Of a stretch of 64,000 nt of DNA, positions 17,349-25,935 are shown piece after piece; position 1 is the first letter of the stretch, and each line of letters starts with the position of its first letter. The notes beneath the pieces are model-generated. The model was not told where the DNA came from. It made no database searches and saw only the letters and a program-made list of their open reading frames with translations. The stretch spans positions 434,001-498,000 of the forward strand of contig JAJFFH010000027.1 in the NCBI GenBank assembly GCA_021776735.1. The letters run 5' to 3'. The translations under genes and the position numbers were made by a program. Source of the DNA: Planctomycetota bacterium. GTDB lineage: Bacteria; Planctomycetota; PLA2.

Positions 17349-20039
17349 GTGCGCTTGTTGTCGCTCGTGTTCTTGGCCGCGTCGGCGTTCGCGGGAGACG
17401 GGGAAGCCCGCCTCGCCTGGAAGGCCGGGGGGCGTTCGCGCTATGCGTCCGTGCGCCGCACGCTGGAGAGCACCCTGCCGGACGGCGTCGTCGTGCCGGA
17501 GGATGCCGGAGAGCCGTGGCTCGGGTCTTGGCCGTTCGCGGACAAGAAACTGAGCCTGCTCTTCGATGCGAAGACCAACATCTTGTGGGTGGACACGGAC
17601 GGCGATGCCTCGTTTACCGACGAAAAACCGATCACGTTTCGACAGCGATACGGCACGCATGTGCACGCATTCAAGCACGCGGGTATCCCGGTCCTCATCG
17701 AACGGCGTGCCGATGATCCCGCGTCCATCCTGCGGGTCACGGTCCTCGCGCACCGGGTCGGAACGGTGGTCCTTGAGGGGCGCGCGCGCCGGATCGAGGC
17801 GAGCGATCTCGATGGCGACGCTCGGCCGGATCTCGTGCATCTGGATACGGACGGCGATGCCTTGCTGGAGAGCGCCGAGGCATTCGCGGCCAAGACGCCG
17901 TTTTTGGTCCGCGACCGCGCGTACCGCGCCGTGTTCCTGGAAGCAGGAGCCCGCGTGCGTTTTGAACGTGCCGCATCCGCGCCCCCACGGCCTCCGGAGC
18001 GGTGGATCACGCTGCGAGTTCCGGCCCCGGGTCGTGACTCGCCGACCAAGAGAATCGACATCGAAAAGGCGTGGGAGGGCGCAAAGAAGCGACCGGGGTA
18101 CTGGGCCAAGTACACGCTGCTTAGAATTGCCGATGCAGGCACGCCGGAGGCGGGCAAGCTGCTTTGGCGGGTCTTTCGCACGCGGCGCGATGAGAACTTG
18201 AAGAAGGCGGCGCTGGAAGGCCTGGGGTATCGCGAGTACGTGGTCTATGCGAAACGGGTCGGCTCCGTTGCGCGAACCCACAAGGATCCCGCGTTTCGCA
18301 CGGTCGCGCTGGAAGCGCTGCATCGAATGGAGGCGCCGGACCGGCTGCGGACGTTCCGGCTGGTGTTGGATCGCGAGCGCGACCAAGGCATCGCGCTCAA
18401 GGCGGCTCGCTACCTCGCAGCCCTGGGCGCGCCCGGGCGCGCGGAGCTCCGGGACGCCGCCGTGCGCGCGAGCCATCGGCCGAACCGGGTTCATGCGTAT
18501 CGCTTCGCCACAAGAACTTCGGCGAAGCACCCGTCGCGGGAGTTCGTGCTCTCGGCGGCGCGTGCCGGCGATCCGGATCTGCGCGCTGCGGGCCTGCGCG
18601 ACGCGCACGGGCTTCGGTATCCCGAGGCACACGCGCTGGCGCTCGAGGCCGCCACGGCACCGAAAATGGGCCGAGCACTGCGGCTGGCGATCATCGAGGA
18701 TCTGGCGTCCTGGAGCGATGTCGCTTCCACGCGGGCGGTCCTCCCCCTCGCGGTCGGCGCCCAGCCGGCGGCGCGCGGGCGCATGATCGATCTGCTGCGG
18801 CCGGTCCGGGACGGGGCAACGGTGGCCGTCTTGTTTCAGGGGTTGACCGAGCAACGGCCGGCGGCGCGCGCGCTGTGTGCCGACGTACTCGCGCGCATGC
18901 CGGTGGCGGCGGATGCGGTTCTTGTGGCCCGACTCGGCGAGGAGCGCAACGAACTGGTCCTGATCGCGCTGATGCGAGCGTGCGGGACTCGGCGCAGCCC
19001 CGGTGCGGCGTACGCGATCGTCACGGCGGCGCGGACGCGCGCAAAACGGTCCGACGTGCAGGCTGCCGCTCTCACGGCGCTGGGCCGTCTGGGGCTCGAT
19101 GAGCAGGTGGCGTTCGACTATGTTCAAGAACGCGTGCGGCTGTCGAATTGGGAAGAGCGCATCGCGGTCCTGGACACCGTCGCGGGGACCGGCAACAAGC
19201 GTGGTGCACCGCTATTGGCCGGAGCCCTCGGCGATGCGAGGTGGCAGGTGCGGTTGGCGGCCATCCAGGGCCTGGCACGGCTGCGCGCCAAGTCGTCGAT
19301 CGGCCCGCTCATCGCGCAGCTCGCCAAGGAAAAGACGAGGCGCATCCGGCGGGCACTGGCCGACACGCTGCACAGCATCACGCACCGCCAGTTGTTCGAC
19401 GACGCGGCACGTTGGAGTGCCTGGTGGTTCGACAACAAGAACAAGTTCGTCGTCCCGGAGAAGCCGCCTGGCGCCGGAAAAACAAGGAAAGGCGGGCGGC
19501 GCACCGTCGCGTTCTACGGCATTCCGGTCGACTCCGAACGCATCATCTTCGTGATCGACCAGTCCGGTTCGATGTCGGCGCCGCTGACCTCGACCGGGCC
19601 AGACACCTACGACAACCGGCTCGAAAAGGCGAAAGCGGAGACCCTCAAGGTCGTCGCGAAGTTGAACGACCGCGCGCGGATCAACGTCGTGTTCTTCGAG
19701 AGCGAAATCCACGAATGGAAGAAGGACACGCTTGCCCCGCTCTACGGTTCGACGCGCCGCGCCTTGGCGGAGCACCTGAAGGAACCGCAGCCGACCGGTG
19801 GCACGGACCTGTTCGGCGGACTGCAACGAGCGCTGGAAACCAAACACGTCGATACGATCTACCTGCTGTCCGACGGCGCCCCGACGAACGGCCTGACCAA
19901 CGCCGACGATATCCTCGATGCGGTCCGCAAGATCAACCGAACCCGCCGCATCACGATCCACTGCGTCTCGGTCGGCCGCAACGCCCCGCTTCTAAGAAGG
20001 CTCGCCGAAGCCACCGGTGGCAAGTACGTCCGGCGCTAG
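17349..20039 (+). CDS. Secreted HEAT-repeat protein with C-terminal von Willebrand factor A domain
   Basis: 896 residues from GTG 17349, giving a signal peptide (RLLSLVFLAASAFAG). Residues about 80-180 hold two calcium-site-like segments, VDTDGDASF and LDTDGDALL. Residues about 240-680 are HEAT-like alpha repeats, such as VRLAAIQGLARLRAKSSIGPLI. The VWA domain starts near 725: MIDAS motif D737-x-S-x-S (DQSGSM), a GGTDLF threonine loop and LSDGAPTNG. VWA domains bind ligands through a metal ion, so this is a likely extracellular or periplasmic adhesion or assembly protein. The architecture HEAT plus VWA is common in planctomycetes. TATACT lies 7 bp upstream of the GTG, which would give a leaderless transcript if it is a -10 box; this is only a possibility. 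Confidence 0.82.
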   Translation: MRLLSLVFLAASAFAGDGEARLAWKAGGRSRYASVRRTLESTLPDGVVVPEDAGEPWLGSWPFADKKLSLLFDAKTNILWVDTDGDASFTDEKPITFRQRYGTHVHAFKHAGIPVLIERRADDPASILRVTVLAHRVGTVVLEGRARRIEASDLDGDARPDLVHLDTDGDALLESAEAFAAKTPFLVRDRAYRAVFLEAGARVRFERAASAPPRPPERWITLRVPAPGRDSPTKRIDIEKAWEGAKKRPGYWAKYTLLRIADAGTPEAGKLLWRVFRTRRDENLKKAALEGLGYREYVVYAKRVGSVARTHKDPAFRTVALEALHRMEAPDRLRTFRLVLDRERDQGIALKAARYLAALGAPGRAELRDAAVRASHRPNRVHAYRFATRTSAKHPSREFVLSAARAGDPDLRAAGLRDAHGLRYPEAHALALEAATAPKMGRALRLAIIEDLASWSDVASTRAVLPLAVGAQPAARGRMIDLLRPVRDGATVAVLFQGLTEQRPAARALCADVLARMPVAADAVLVARLGEERNELVLIALMRACGTRRSPGAAYAIVTAARTRAKRSDVQAAALTALGRLGLDEQVAFDYVQERVRLSNWEERIAVLDTVAGTGNKRGAPLLAGALGDARWQVRLAAIQGLARLRAKSSIGPLIAQLAKEKTRRIRRALADTLHSITHRQLFDDAARWSAWWFDNKNKFVVPEKPPGAGKTRKGGRRTVAFYGIPVDSERIIFVIDQSGSMSAPLTSTGPDTYDNRLEKAKAETLKVVAKLNDRARINVVFFESEIHEWKKDTLAPLYGSTRRALAEHLKEPQPTGGTDLFGGLQRALETKHVDTIYLLSDGAPTNGLTNADDILDAVRKINRTRRITIHCVSVGRNAPLLRRLAEATGGKYVRR

Positions 20040-20068
20040 TTCGGCGATGGACGAGTGACCGGGGCGGT

Positions 20069-20087
20069 AGCTGACGGACGGCGATGT
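20069..20087 (-). repeat. Dispersed 19-bp repeat, copy 2a (left arm of hairpin)
   Basis: Plus strand AGCTGACGGACGGCGATGT; the full consensus is met on the minus strand. It pairs with copy 2b. Confidence 0.85.
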
Positions 20088-20136
20088 CCGCCAACGTTTC
20101 GCTTTGCACGCACATCGCCGTCCGCACGCCTTTTTT
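20075..20136 (+). terminator. Hairpin built from two facing repeat copies, followed by T6
   Basis: CGGACGGCGATGT (20075-20087) and ACATCGCCGTCCG (20112-20124) form a perfect 13-bp stem with a 24-nt loop. CACGCC and then TTTTTT (20131-20136) follow. It sits 36 bp after the stop of the VWA gene and ends 23 bp before the next start, so it can act as an intrinsic terminator on the plus strand. The loop is long and the T-run is offset by 6 bases, which lowers certainty. Confidence 0.55.
20112..20130 (+). repeat. Dispersed 19-bp repeat, copy 2b (right arm, imperfect)
   Basis: ACATCGCCGTCCGCACGCC differs from the consensus at the last core base (T to C) and ends GCC instead of GCT. Confidence 0.7.
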
Positions 20137-20158
20137 CAGGGTCGGGGCGCTTATAGTT

Positions 20159-21265
20159 GTGCGCTTGCGATTCTTGCGGATGCTCTTTCTGCTGTGGTTG
20201 GCGGCTTGCGGTGCCGTGCCGCGGGCGGCGCCGGGGCGGCGGGGGCAGGCTGTTGCCGAGCCGTCGATCGAGTGGGATCCGCGGCGCTATGTTTGTTACC
20301 GCGCTTTCGGCACGTTGAAACTCGATGGGCGGCTTGATGACGCGGCTTGGAAGGCGGCGCCGTCGAGCTGGGACTTTGTCGACATCCTGGGCGGTGGGGC
20401 GCCTGCGCCGCGCTACAGGACGCGCGTCAAGATGCTTTGGGACGACGAGTTCTTCTACGTCGGCGCGGAGTTGGAAGAGCCGCATGTGTGGGCGACGCTC
20501 ACGCAGCGTGATTCGGTGATCTTTCACGACAACGACTTCGAGGTGTTTCTCGATCCGAACGGGGACACGCACGAGTACTTCGAGCTGGAAGTCAACGCGT
20601 TCGCGACCGAGTGGGACTTGTTCTTGGGTCGTCCGTACCGCGACGGCGGGCCGCCGCTGCATCAATGGGACATACCGGGGCTCAAGACGGCGGTTTCGAT
20701 CGACGGGACGATCAACGATCCGTCGGACCGGGACACGGGGTGGAGCGTCGAGATCGCGATTCCGTGGGTGGCGCTGCGACAGGGGGCGCGGCGTCCGGTA
20801 CCACCGAAGTCCGGCGATCAGTGGCGCGTGAACTTTTCGCGCGTGCAGTGGCAGACCGTCATCAAGAACGGCGGCTATCAAAAAGTGAAGGGGACGCGCG
20901 AGGATAACTGGGTCTGGTCGCCGCAGGGGATCGTCAACATGCACTACCCCGAAATGTGGGGGTTCGTGCAGTTCTCCCATGTCGTGGCGGGTCGCGGCAT
21001 GGAAACCGTGCGGCGGTCACCGGACGAGGAGGCCCGTGGGGTGTTGCGCCGGGTGTATTACCGGCAGCGGCGGATTCGAGCGGAGACCGGACGCTACTCG
21101 ATCGACGCCGAGGAGTTGCGTGCGGCGGGGCTCGGGCTGTTCGTTCACGCGACGCCGGAGCTTTGGGAGGCCTCCCTCCCTGTGGAGGGCGGTCGGATCC
21201 ACATCCGGCAGGACGGGCGGACGTGGGCCACGAAGGACGCCCCGTTAAGCGCGAGCGACCGTTAG
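20159..21265 (+). CDS. CBM9-like carbohydrate-binding lipoprotein
   Basis: 368 residues if started at GTG 20159 (RLRFLRMLFLLWLAAC, a lipoprotein signal with positive N-region). An ATG further upstream at 20084 lies inside the repeat hairpin and is unlikely; ATG 20180 is an alternative, and TATAGT at 20152-20157 would fit it as a -10 box. Residues about 40-270 match carbohydrate-binding family 9-like proteins: KLDGRLDDAAW, TRVKMLWDDEFFYVGAELEEPHVWATLT, HDNDFEVFLDPNGD, DIPGLKTAVSIDGT, DTGWSVEIAIPW and EMWGFVQFS. Such proteins bind sugars at the cell surface, usually beside polysaccharide-degrading enzymes. The 3' end overlaps the convergent regulator gene by 21 bp. Confidence 0.85.
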   Translation: MRLRFLRMLFLLWLAACGAVPRAAPGRRGQAVAEPSIEWDPRRYVCYRAFGTLKLDGRLDDAAWKAAPSSWDFVDILGGGAPAPRYRTRVKMLWDDEFFYVGAELEEPHVWATLTQRDSVIFHDNDFEVFLDPNGDTHEYFELEVNAFATEWDLFLGRPYRDGGPPLHQWDIPGLKTAVSIDGTINDPSDRDTGWSVEIAIPWVALRQGARRPVPPKSGDQWRVNFSRVQWQTVIKNGGYQKVKGTREDNWVWSPQGIVNMHYPEMWGFVQFSHVVAGRGMETVRRSPDEEARGVLRRVYYRQRRIRAETGRYSIDAEELRAAGLGLFVHATPELWEASLPVEGGRIHIRQDGRTWATKDAPLSASDR

Positions 21266-22342
21266 CAGGGTGACGTCGTCACCGAGCGGACGACCGCCGC
21301 CGAAGTCCCGGACCGCGCCGACGACGTGGTCGAGCAACGTCGCGCCCGTACCCTGGAGCGCACCCTTGAGCCGTTCCAGTTCGAATCGTTCGCCGCCGCC
21401 GCCTTGCGCTTCCACCACACCGTCGGTGTAGACCAGGAGCTGCGCGTCGTCGGGGAACGGCACGGTTGCCGCGGACAAGCCGGGCTGGGACAGCTCCGGG
21501 TGCACGACGATGCCGGTCGGCTCCAGTTCGCGCAGGGGAGGCCACAGCAGCGCGGCGGGATGGCCGGCGTTGACGTATTCGAGCGAGCCGCGCGAGAGGC
21601 GGCCGGCCAGCAGGGTCACGAAGTGGTCGGTCTGAAAGCCCTTGATGCCCGCGTGCACGCGTTCCGTGATTTCCTGGGGTGGAAATCCCGCTGGCGCGCA
21701 CGAGTGAAACGCGGACTTGATCATCGCCGTGAGCATGGCGGCGCCCGCGCCGTGGTTGGAGACGTCGGCGACGAAAAATGCCACGCCGTCGTCGCCCCAC
21801 GGGGCGTAGTCGTACAGATCGCCGCACAGTTCCTCGACGGGTTGGTAGCGCGCGGCCAGCGCCCAGCCGTTCACCACCGCCTCCGCGGGCGGGAGGAGGC
21901 TGCGCTGAAACGCGCGGGCGTGCGCGAGTTCGGCCTGGATGTGGCGCATCTGCCGCCGATTGGATTCCGCGAGGCGCCGCAGCTTGAAGCAGCGCTCGAC
22001 CAGCGTCAGCAGGACCGTGCGCTCGAACGGCTTGAGCAGGAAGTAGAACGCCTCGCCGCGGATCGCGCGGACGAGTTTTCGGTCCGACTCGGCCACGCTC
22101 CCGGTCATCAGGATGACGTCGAGGTCGGGCCGCGTCTCCTTGAGTGCCGCCATGAGCTGGAAGCCGTCCAGTCCGGGCATGCGCACGTCGAGGATCGCGA
22201 TCTCGGGCGCGAACCCGTGCACTCTGTCCAGCGCCTCGCGCGGATCGCCCAGCGCAAGCACTTCGTAGTCCTTGTCGAGCACCATCGCGGCGCCTTCAAG
22301 CATGTGCGGATCGTCATCGACAATCAGGATGCGCGCCTTCAT
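21245..22342 (-). CDS. Response regulator with PP2C-type (SpoIIE/RsbU) phosphatase output
   Basis: 365 residues from ATG 22342 with GGGAGA ribosome site. Residues 1-120 are a receiver domain: acidic pocket DDD near 8-10, phospho-acceptor aspartate in AILDVRMPGLDG near 52, threonine in MTGS, lysine in LLKPF. A coiled linker (about 125-150) leads to a SpoIIE-type serine phosphatase: FQRSLLPP, CGDLYDY, FFVADVSNHGAGAAMLTAMIK, LEYVNAGHPAALLW, TDGVVEAQ and GDDVTLL. Such proteins dephosphorylate an anti-sigma antagonist in partner-switching pathways. No anti-sigma or STAS gene is in the window. It follows its probable histidine kinase by 37 bp on the same strand. Confidence 0.92.
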   Translation of the reverse strand: MKARILIVDDDPHMLEGAAMVLDKDYEVLALGDPREALDRVHGFAPEIAILDVRMPGLDGFQLMAALKETRPDLDVILMTGSVAESDRKLVRAIRGEAFYFLLKPFERTVLLTLVERCFKLRRLAESNRRQMRHIQAELAHARAFQRSLLPPAEAVVNGWALAARYQPVEELCGDLYDYAPWGDDGVAFFVADVSNHGAGAAMLTAMIKSAFHSCAPAGFPPQEITERVHAGIKGFQTDHFVTLLAGRLSRGSLEYVNAGHPAALLWPPLRELEPTGIVVHPELSQPGLSAATVPFPDDAQLLVYTDGVVEAQGGGGERFELERLKGALQGTGATLLDHVVGAVRDFGGGRPLGDDVTLLTVARA

Positions 22343-22379
22343 GGCTGGTTCTCCCAAAGTGTCGCCCTGTTTCTCGTGC

Positions 22380-24110
22380 TCATGCGGCCCCCGGTGCGTC
22401 GTCGCGCAGGATGGGCAACGTTACAGTCACGGTCGTCCCCGCGCCCACCTTCGAGTCGACCGAGAGCACGCCGGCCATGTCGGTGAGCAGCGAGCGAACA
22501 ATAGCGAGACCCAGCCCATGGCCCTCTTCCTTGGTGGTGAAAAAGGCATCCTGAATGCGCTCCAGCGCGTCGGGGGGGATGCCCTCGCCATCATCCTGGA
22601 TCATGACCGCGATATTCCGGCCGTCCACGCCCACGCGCGCGGCGCGGATGCGAAGCGTGCCTTCGGCGCCCATCGCGTCCAAGGCGTTGGCGACGAGGTT
22701 CATGAAGATCTGGTCGAGGTCGGTCTGCCGGCCCGAGACAACCGGCAGGTTGGCCTCGATCTCGATATCGACGCGGATGCCCCGCCGCTCGATTCGGGTT
22801 TCGTGAAGCCCCAGCGCTTCTTTCAGCGCGCGATCGACGAGCACGCGGCCCTTGGCGCGGGCTTGTCCGCGCGCGAAGGCGAGCATGCCGCCGAAGATGC
22901 GCCGGCAGGCATGAATACCCTGCTCGGCGCGGGCGAGCATGCGCTCGGCGCGTTCGGGATCGGCGGTCTCGTCGCCGAGTTCGCTGCGGGCCTGCTGGAC
23001 GCCGAGGAGCACGCCGCCCAGCGTGTTGTTGACATCGTGTGCAACCCCGCGGGCCAGCGTCGCCATCGCGCCGCGCCGCTCGGCGACGAGCACCTGCGCC
23101 TGGAGCGACTGCTCGCTTCGCTTGAGCTCGGAACGCTGCATCGCCACCGCCACCTGGGGCAAGAAACGCCGGATCAGCTCGGCTTCGTAGGGTCCGAGGC
23201 CGTCGGGGTGGGTCGCGGCGACCTTCAAGACCCCAATCACCCCCGCGCGCGTGGCGAGCGGCGCCGCGATCATCCCCTCCTCGCGGCGAAACGCGTCCGG
23301 GTCCGCGTCGCGGTTGTAGTCGAGCAGCTCGGCGAGGACATCGCCGTCGTGCAGCTTCCATTCCTTCCAGCCATCGCTCTCCCTTCGGAACCCATGCACG
23401 GACCCCCTTGCCATGACCTTGATGGCGGCGGCGGAGAGGGGCAGGCGCTGGCCAATGCGGCGGCTGACATCCTTGCGCCAAGCGATCTGCTCGGCGGCGA
23501 TTTCGAGGTGGGTGCCGCTCGGTCGCATGACGAGGATGGCGGCGGAGTGGTCGTAGCGCGTCAGGGACCGCAGCCCGTCGAGGATTTGATAGAAGAGGTC
23601 GCGCGGCCGGAGCCGGTCCATGATTTTCTTGTCGATTCGCTCGCGGACATCGGCGAGGAGCCGCCGGTCGATGTCCTGGATCAGCTCGGAGACCGTGTTG
23701 GCCGTTTCCTGGAGGGCCGCGAGATGCCAGCGCTCGAAATCGGCGCGGGGGGTGTTTTCGGGGGAATCGTCGGCGCGGCGCAGGGCGAGCAGACCCCAGA
23801 CCCGGCCGCGGCGGTGCAAGAGACCGTATCGAAAGCGCGGCGGGAGCTTCGGCGACTCGCGGCGGAGAATCGCGGTCAGGAGCTTCCGGCTCCAGCCGCC
23901 CCCCTTGCCCAGGGTCACGCGCACTTCGGCCTTGCGTGCGCCCGGCCGATATACCGCGATGCAGCCTGCGTCGGCCTCGAAGAACTGGGACGCCTCGCGC
24001 AATGTCGCCCGCAGCGTGCGGTTCACATGGCGGGACTCGCGGACGAGGGAACGCAGAGCCGCCCGGAACCGATGAAAGCGCAGTTCTGCGCCGGACGGCA
24101 TCCTCGCCAT
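22380..24110 (-). CDS. GAF-containing sensor histidine kinase (soluble)
   Basis: 576 residues, ATG 24110. There is no transmembrane segment, so it senses a cytoplasmic signal. Two GAF-like sensory regions are likely, at about residues 20-160 (ADAGCIAVYRPGARKAEVRV) and 170-330 (YDHSAAILVMRPSGTHLEIAAE and GMIAAPLATRAGVIGVLKV). The kinase core follows: H-box GVAHDVNNTLGGVL near 360, N-box LDQIFMNLVANALDAM near 475, G1 DDGEGIPPDALERIQDAFFTTK, and G2 GHGLGLAIVRSL. The H-box with two Asn after His-Asp is of the HisKA-like HDxNN class, often seen in NtrB-like kinases. Very likely phosphorylates the receiver-PP2C protein encoded directly downstream. Confidence 0.9.
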   Translation of the reverse strand: MARMPSGAELRFHRFRAALRSLVRESRHVNRTLRATLREASQFFEADAGCIAVYRPGARKAEVRVTLGKGGGWSRKLLTAILRRESPKLPPRFRYGLLHRRGRVWGLLALRRADDSPENTPRADFERWHLAALQETANTVSELIQDIDRRLLADVRERIDKKIMDRLRPRDLFYQILDGLRSLTRYDHSAAILVMRPSGTHLEIAAEQIAWRKDVSRRIGQRLPLSAAAIKVMARGSVHGFRRESDGWKEWKLHDGDVLAELLDYNRDADPDAFRREEGMIAAPLATRAGVIGVLKVAATHPDGLGPYEAELIRRFLPQVAVAMQRSELKRSEQSLQAQVLVAERRGAMATLARGVAHDVNNTLGGVLLGVQQARSELGDETADPERAERMLARAEQGIHACRRIFGGMLAFARGQARAKGRVLVDRALKEALGLHETRIERRGIRVDIEIEANLPVVSGRQTDLDQIFMNLVANALDAMGAEGTLRIRAARVGVDGRNIAVMIQDDGEGIPPDALERIQDAFFTTKEEGHGLGLAIVRSLLTDMAGVLSVDSKVGAGTTVTVTLPILRDDAPGAA

Positions 24111-24229
24111 GGGCCGAAGTATACGGAAATTCTCCTAAGCCGTTTCGCTCAAAAGACTTAGGGCCTGGGCGGCAACTCGCTTCCGTCCCCGGCTACGGGT
24201 ACACTGATGGATTCTGCGGACCCGGGGGT

Positions 24230-24267
24230 CCGAAACACCGATTGCATGCCGAAACACCGATCGCATG
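24230..24267 (+). repeat. 19-bp tandem direct repeat ending at the helicase start codon
   Basis: CCGAAACACCGATTGCATG (24230-24248) is followed at once by CCGAAACACCGATCGCATG (24249-24267), one mismatch. The second ATG is the helicase start; the first ATG is out of frame (19 bp). Looks like a recent slippage duplication of the translation start region. Confidence 0.85.
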
Positions 24268-25935
24268 GCTGTCCAGCCCGATAACCCCCTGATCGTCCAG
24301 AGCGACCACACCGTCCTGCTCGAGGTGGATGGGCCGCGTTTTGCCGCTGCCCGGGATGCCTTGGCGCCGTTCGCCGAGTTGGTCAAGTCGCCGGAGCACA
24401 TCCACACCTACCGGGTCACGCCGCTGTCGATCTGGAACGCCTCGGCGGCGGGCCACAGCGCGGCGCAGATGAAGGAGACCCTGGTCGGGTTCGCGAAGTA
24501 CCCGGTCCCGCAAAACGTCCTCCGCGACATCGACGACTACGCCTCCCGGTATGGCCGCGTGCGGCTGGAGCGGTCCGGCGACAAGCTGGTTCTGCGAACC
24601 GACGATCCGGCCGTATTGGTCGAGGCGTGGGCCACCTCGACCGTTCGCAAGTACCTCCTCACGGCGCGCTCCGAGACGGAGACCCTCGTCGATCCGGGCA
24701 TGCGTGGGCACGTCAAGCAGGCGATGATCCGGATCGGCCACCCGATCGAGGACCTCGCCGGATACGTCGAGGGCGGCGCGCTCGAAATCGAGCTGGACCA
24801 GGACGAGGATTTTCGGCTCCGGGCGTACCAGGAGGCCGCCGTGGACGCGTTTTGGGCCGGTGGATCGGCCCGGGGCGGCTCTGGCGTCGTGGTTTTGCCC
24901 TGTGGCGCGGGCAAGACGATCGTAGGCATGGCGGCGATGGCCCGGGTCAACCGCAAGACGCTGATCCTGACGACCAACCTCACCGCCGTGCAGCAGTGGC
25001 AGCGTGAACTCGCAGAGAAGTGCGTCCTCGACCCCGAGGACATCGGCGAGTACACGGGCCAGAGAAAAGACATCCGGCCGATCACCGTCACGACCTACCA
25101 GATCATGACGTACCGTCGCTCGCGCACCGAGCCGTTCCTGCACCTGGGACTGTTTTGCGACCACGACTGGGGGCTGATCATCTACGACGAGGTCCACCTC
25201 CTGCCCGCACCGGTGTTTCGCTTCACGGCGGAGCTTCAGGCCACGCGCCGCCTGGGACTGACGGCGACCCTGGTGCGCGAGGACGGCCGCGAGGACGAGG
25301 TGTTCACGCTGATCGGGCCCAAGCGCTACGACGTGCCGTGGAAGCTGCTCGAGCGGCAAGGGTTTATCGCGCCCGCGACCTGCACCGAGGTGCGCGTCCC
25401 GATGGACGAGGACCAGCGGATGTTTTACGCCGGGGCGAACCGGCGCGAGAAGTTTCGGGTGTCGTCCGAGAACCGTAACAAGCTGGACACCCTCATGCGC
25501 CTGCTGAAGCGCCACGAAGGCCAACTCGTGCTGGTCATCGGCCAGTACCTGCGCCAGCTCCGCCGCATCGCACAGGTGACCGGCGCGCCGATCATTACGG
25601 GCAAAACCAAGAACGAAGAGCGCGCGGTGCTGTACGAGCAGTTCCGCACGGGGGAGATCCGCCAGTTGATCGTGAGCAAGGTCGGGAACTTCGCCATCGA
25701 CCTGCCCGACGCGAGTGTCCTGATCCAGGTCAGCGGCACGTTCGGCAGCCGGCAGGAAGAGGCCCAACGCTTGGGCCGCATCCTGCGTCCGAAAGCCGAT
25801 AACGGCCACGCGCACTTTTACAGCCTGGTCACGCGCGACACCCTAGACCAGGACTACGCGCAAAACCGCCAGCTCTTCCTTACCGAGCAGGGCTACACCT
25901 ACATGATCGTGGACGACTCCGAGGTTCTCGTATGA
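24265..25935 (+). CDS. XPB/Ssl2-like superfamily 2 DNA helicase
   Basis: 556 residues. An N-terminal domain (about 1-190) precedes two RecA-like domains. Motif I is LPCGAGKT near 215, motif II is DEVH near 310, followed by GLTATLVREDGREDE, which contains the RED motif typical of XPB. Later motifs are LVLVIGQYLRQL, SKVGNFAIDLPDASVLIQV and QEEAQRLGRILRPK. XPB is the 3'-5' translocase of TFIIH in eukaryotes; bacterial homologues exist in actinobacteria and planctomycetes among others, and their role in repair or transcription is not settled. It overlaps its partner gene by ATGA, and a four-module UvrA is encoded 8 kb upstream. Confidence 0.93.
   Translation: MAVQPDNPLIVQSDHTVLLEVDGPRFAAARDALAPFAELVKSPEHIHTYRVTPLSIWNASAAGHSAAQMKETLVGFAKYPVPQNVLRDIDDYASRYGRVRLERSGDKLVLRTDDPAVLVEAWATSTVRKYLLTARSETETLVDPGMRGHVKQAMIRIGHPIEDLAGYVEGGALEIELDQDEDFRLRAYQEAAVDAFWAGGSARGGSGVVVLPCGAGKTIVGMAAMARVNRKTLILTTNLTAVQQWQRELAEKCVLDPEDIGEYTGQRKDIRPITVTTYQIMTYRRSRTEPFLHLGLFCDHDWGLIIYDEVHLLPAPVFRFTAELQATRRLGLTATLVREDGREDEVFTLIGPKRYDVPWKLLERQGFIAPATCTEVRVPMDEDQRMFYAGANRREKFRVSSENRNKLDTLMRLLKRHEGQLVLVIGQYLRQLRRIAQVTGAPIITGKTKNEERAVLYEQFRTGEIRQLIVSKVGNFAIDLPDASVLIQVSGTFGSRQEEAQRLGRILRPKADNGHAHFYSLVTRDTLDQDYAQNRQLFLTEQGYTYMIVDDSEVLV

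Noticed and set aside
17595..17859. Two further copies of ACGGACGGCGATG at 17595 and 17847
   Set aside because: Both encode DTDGDA in calcium-site-like segments and lack the AGCNN flank (GCT on the other strand), so they are likely coding coincidences and not family members.
22272..24161. 629-residue open frame opposite the histidine kinase
   Set aside because: Shadow frame; kinase motifs on the minus strand are complete.
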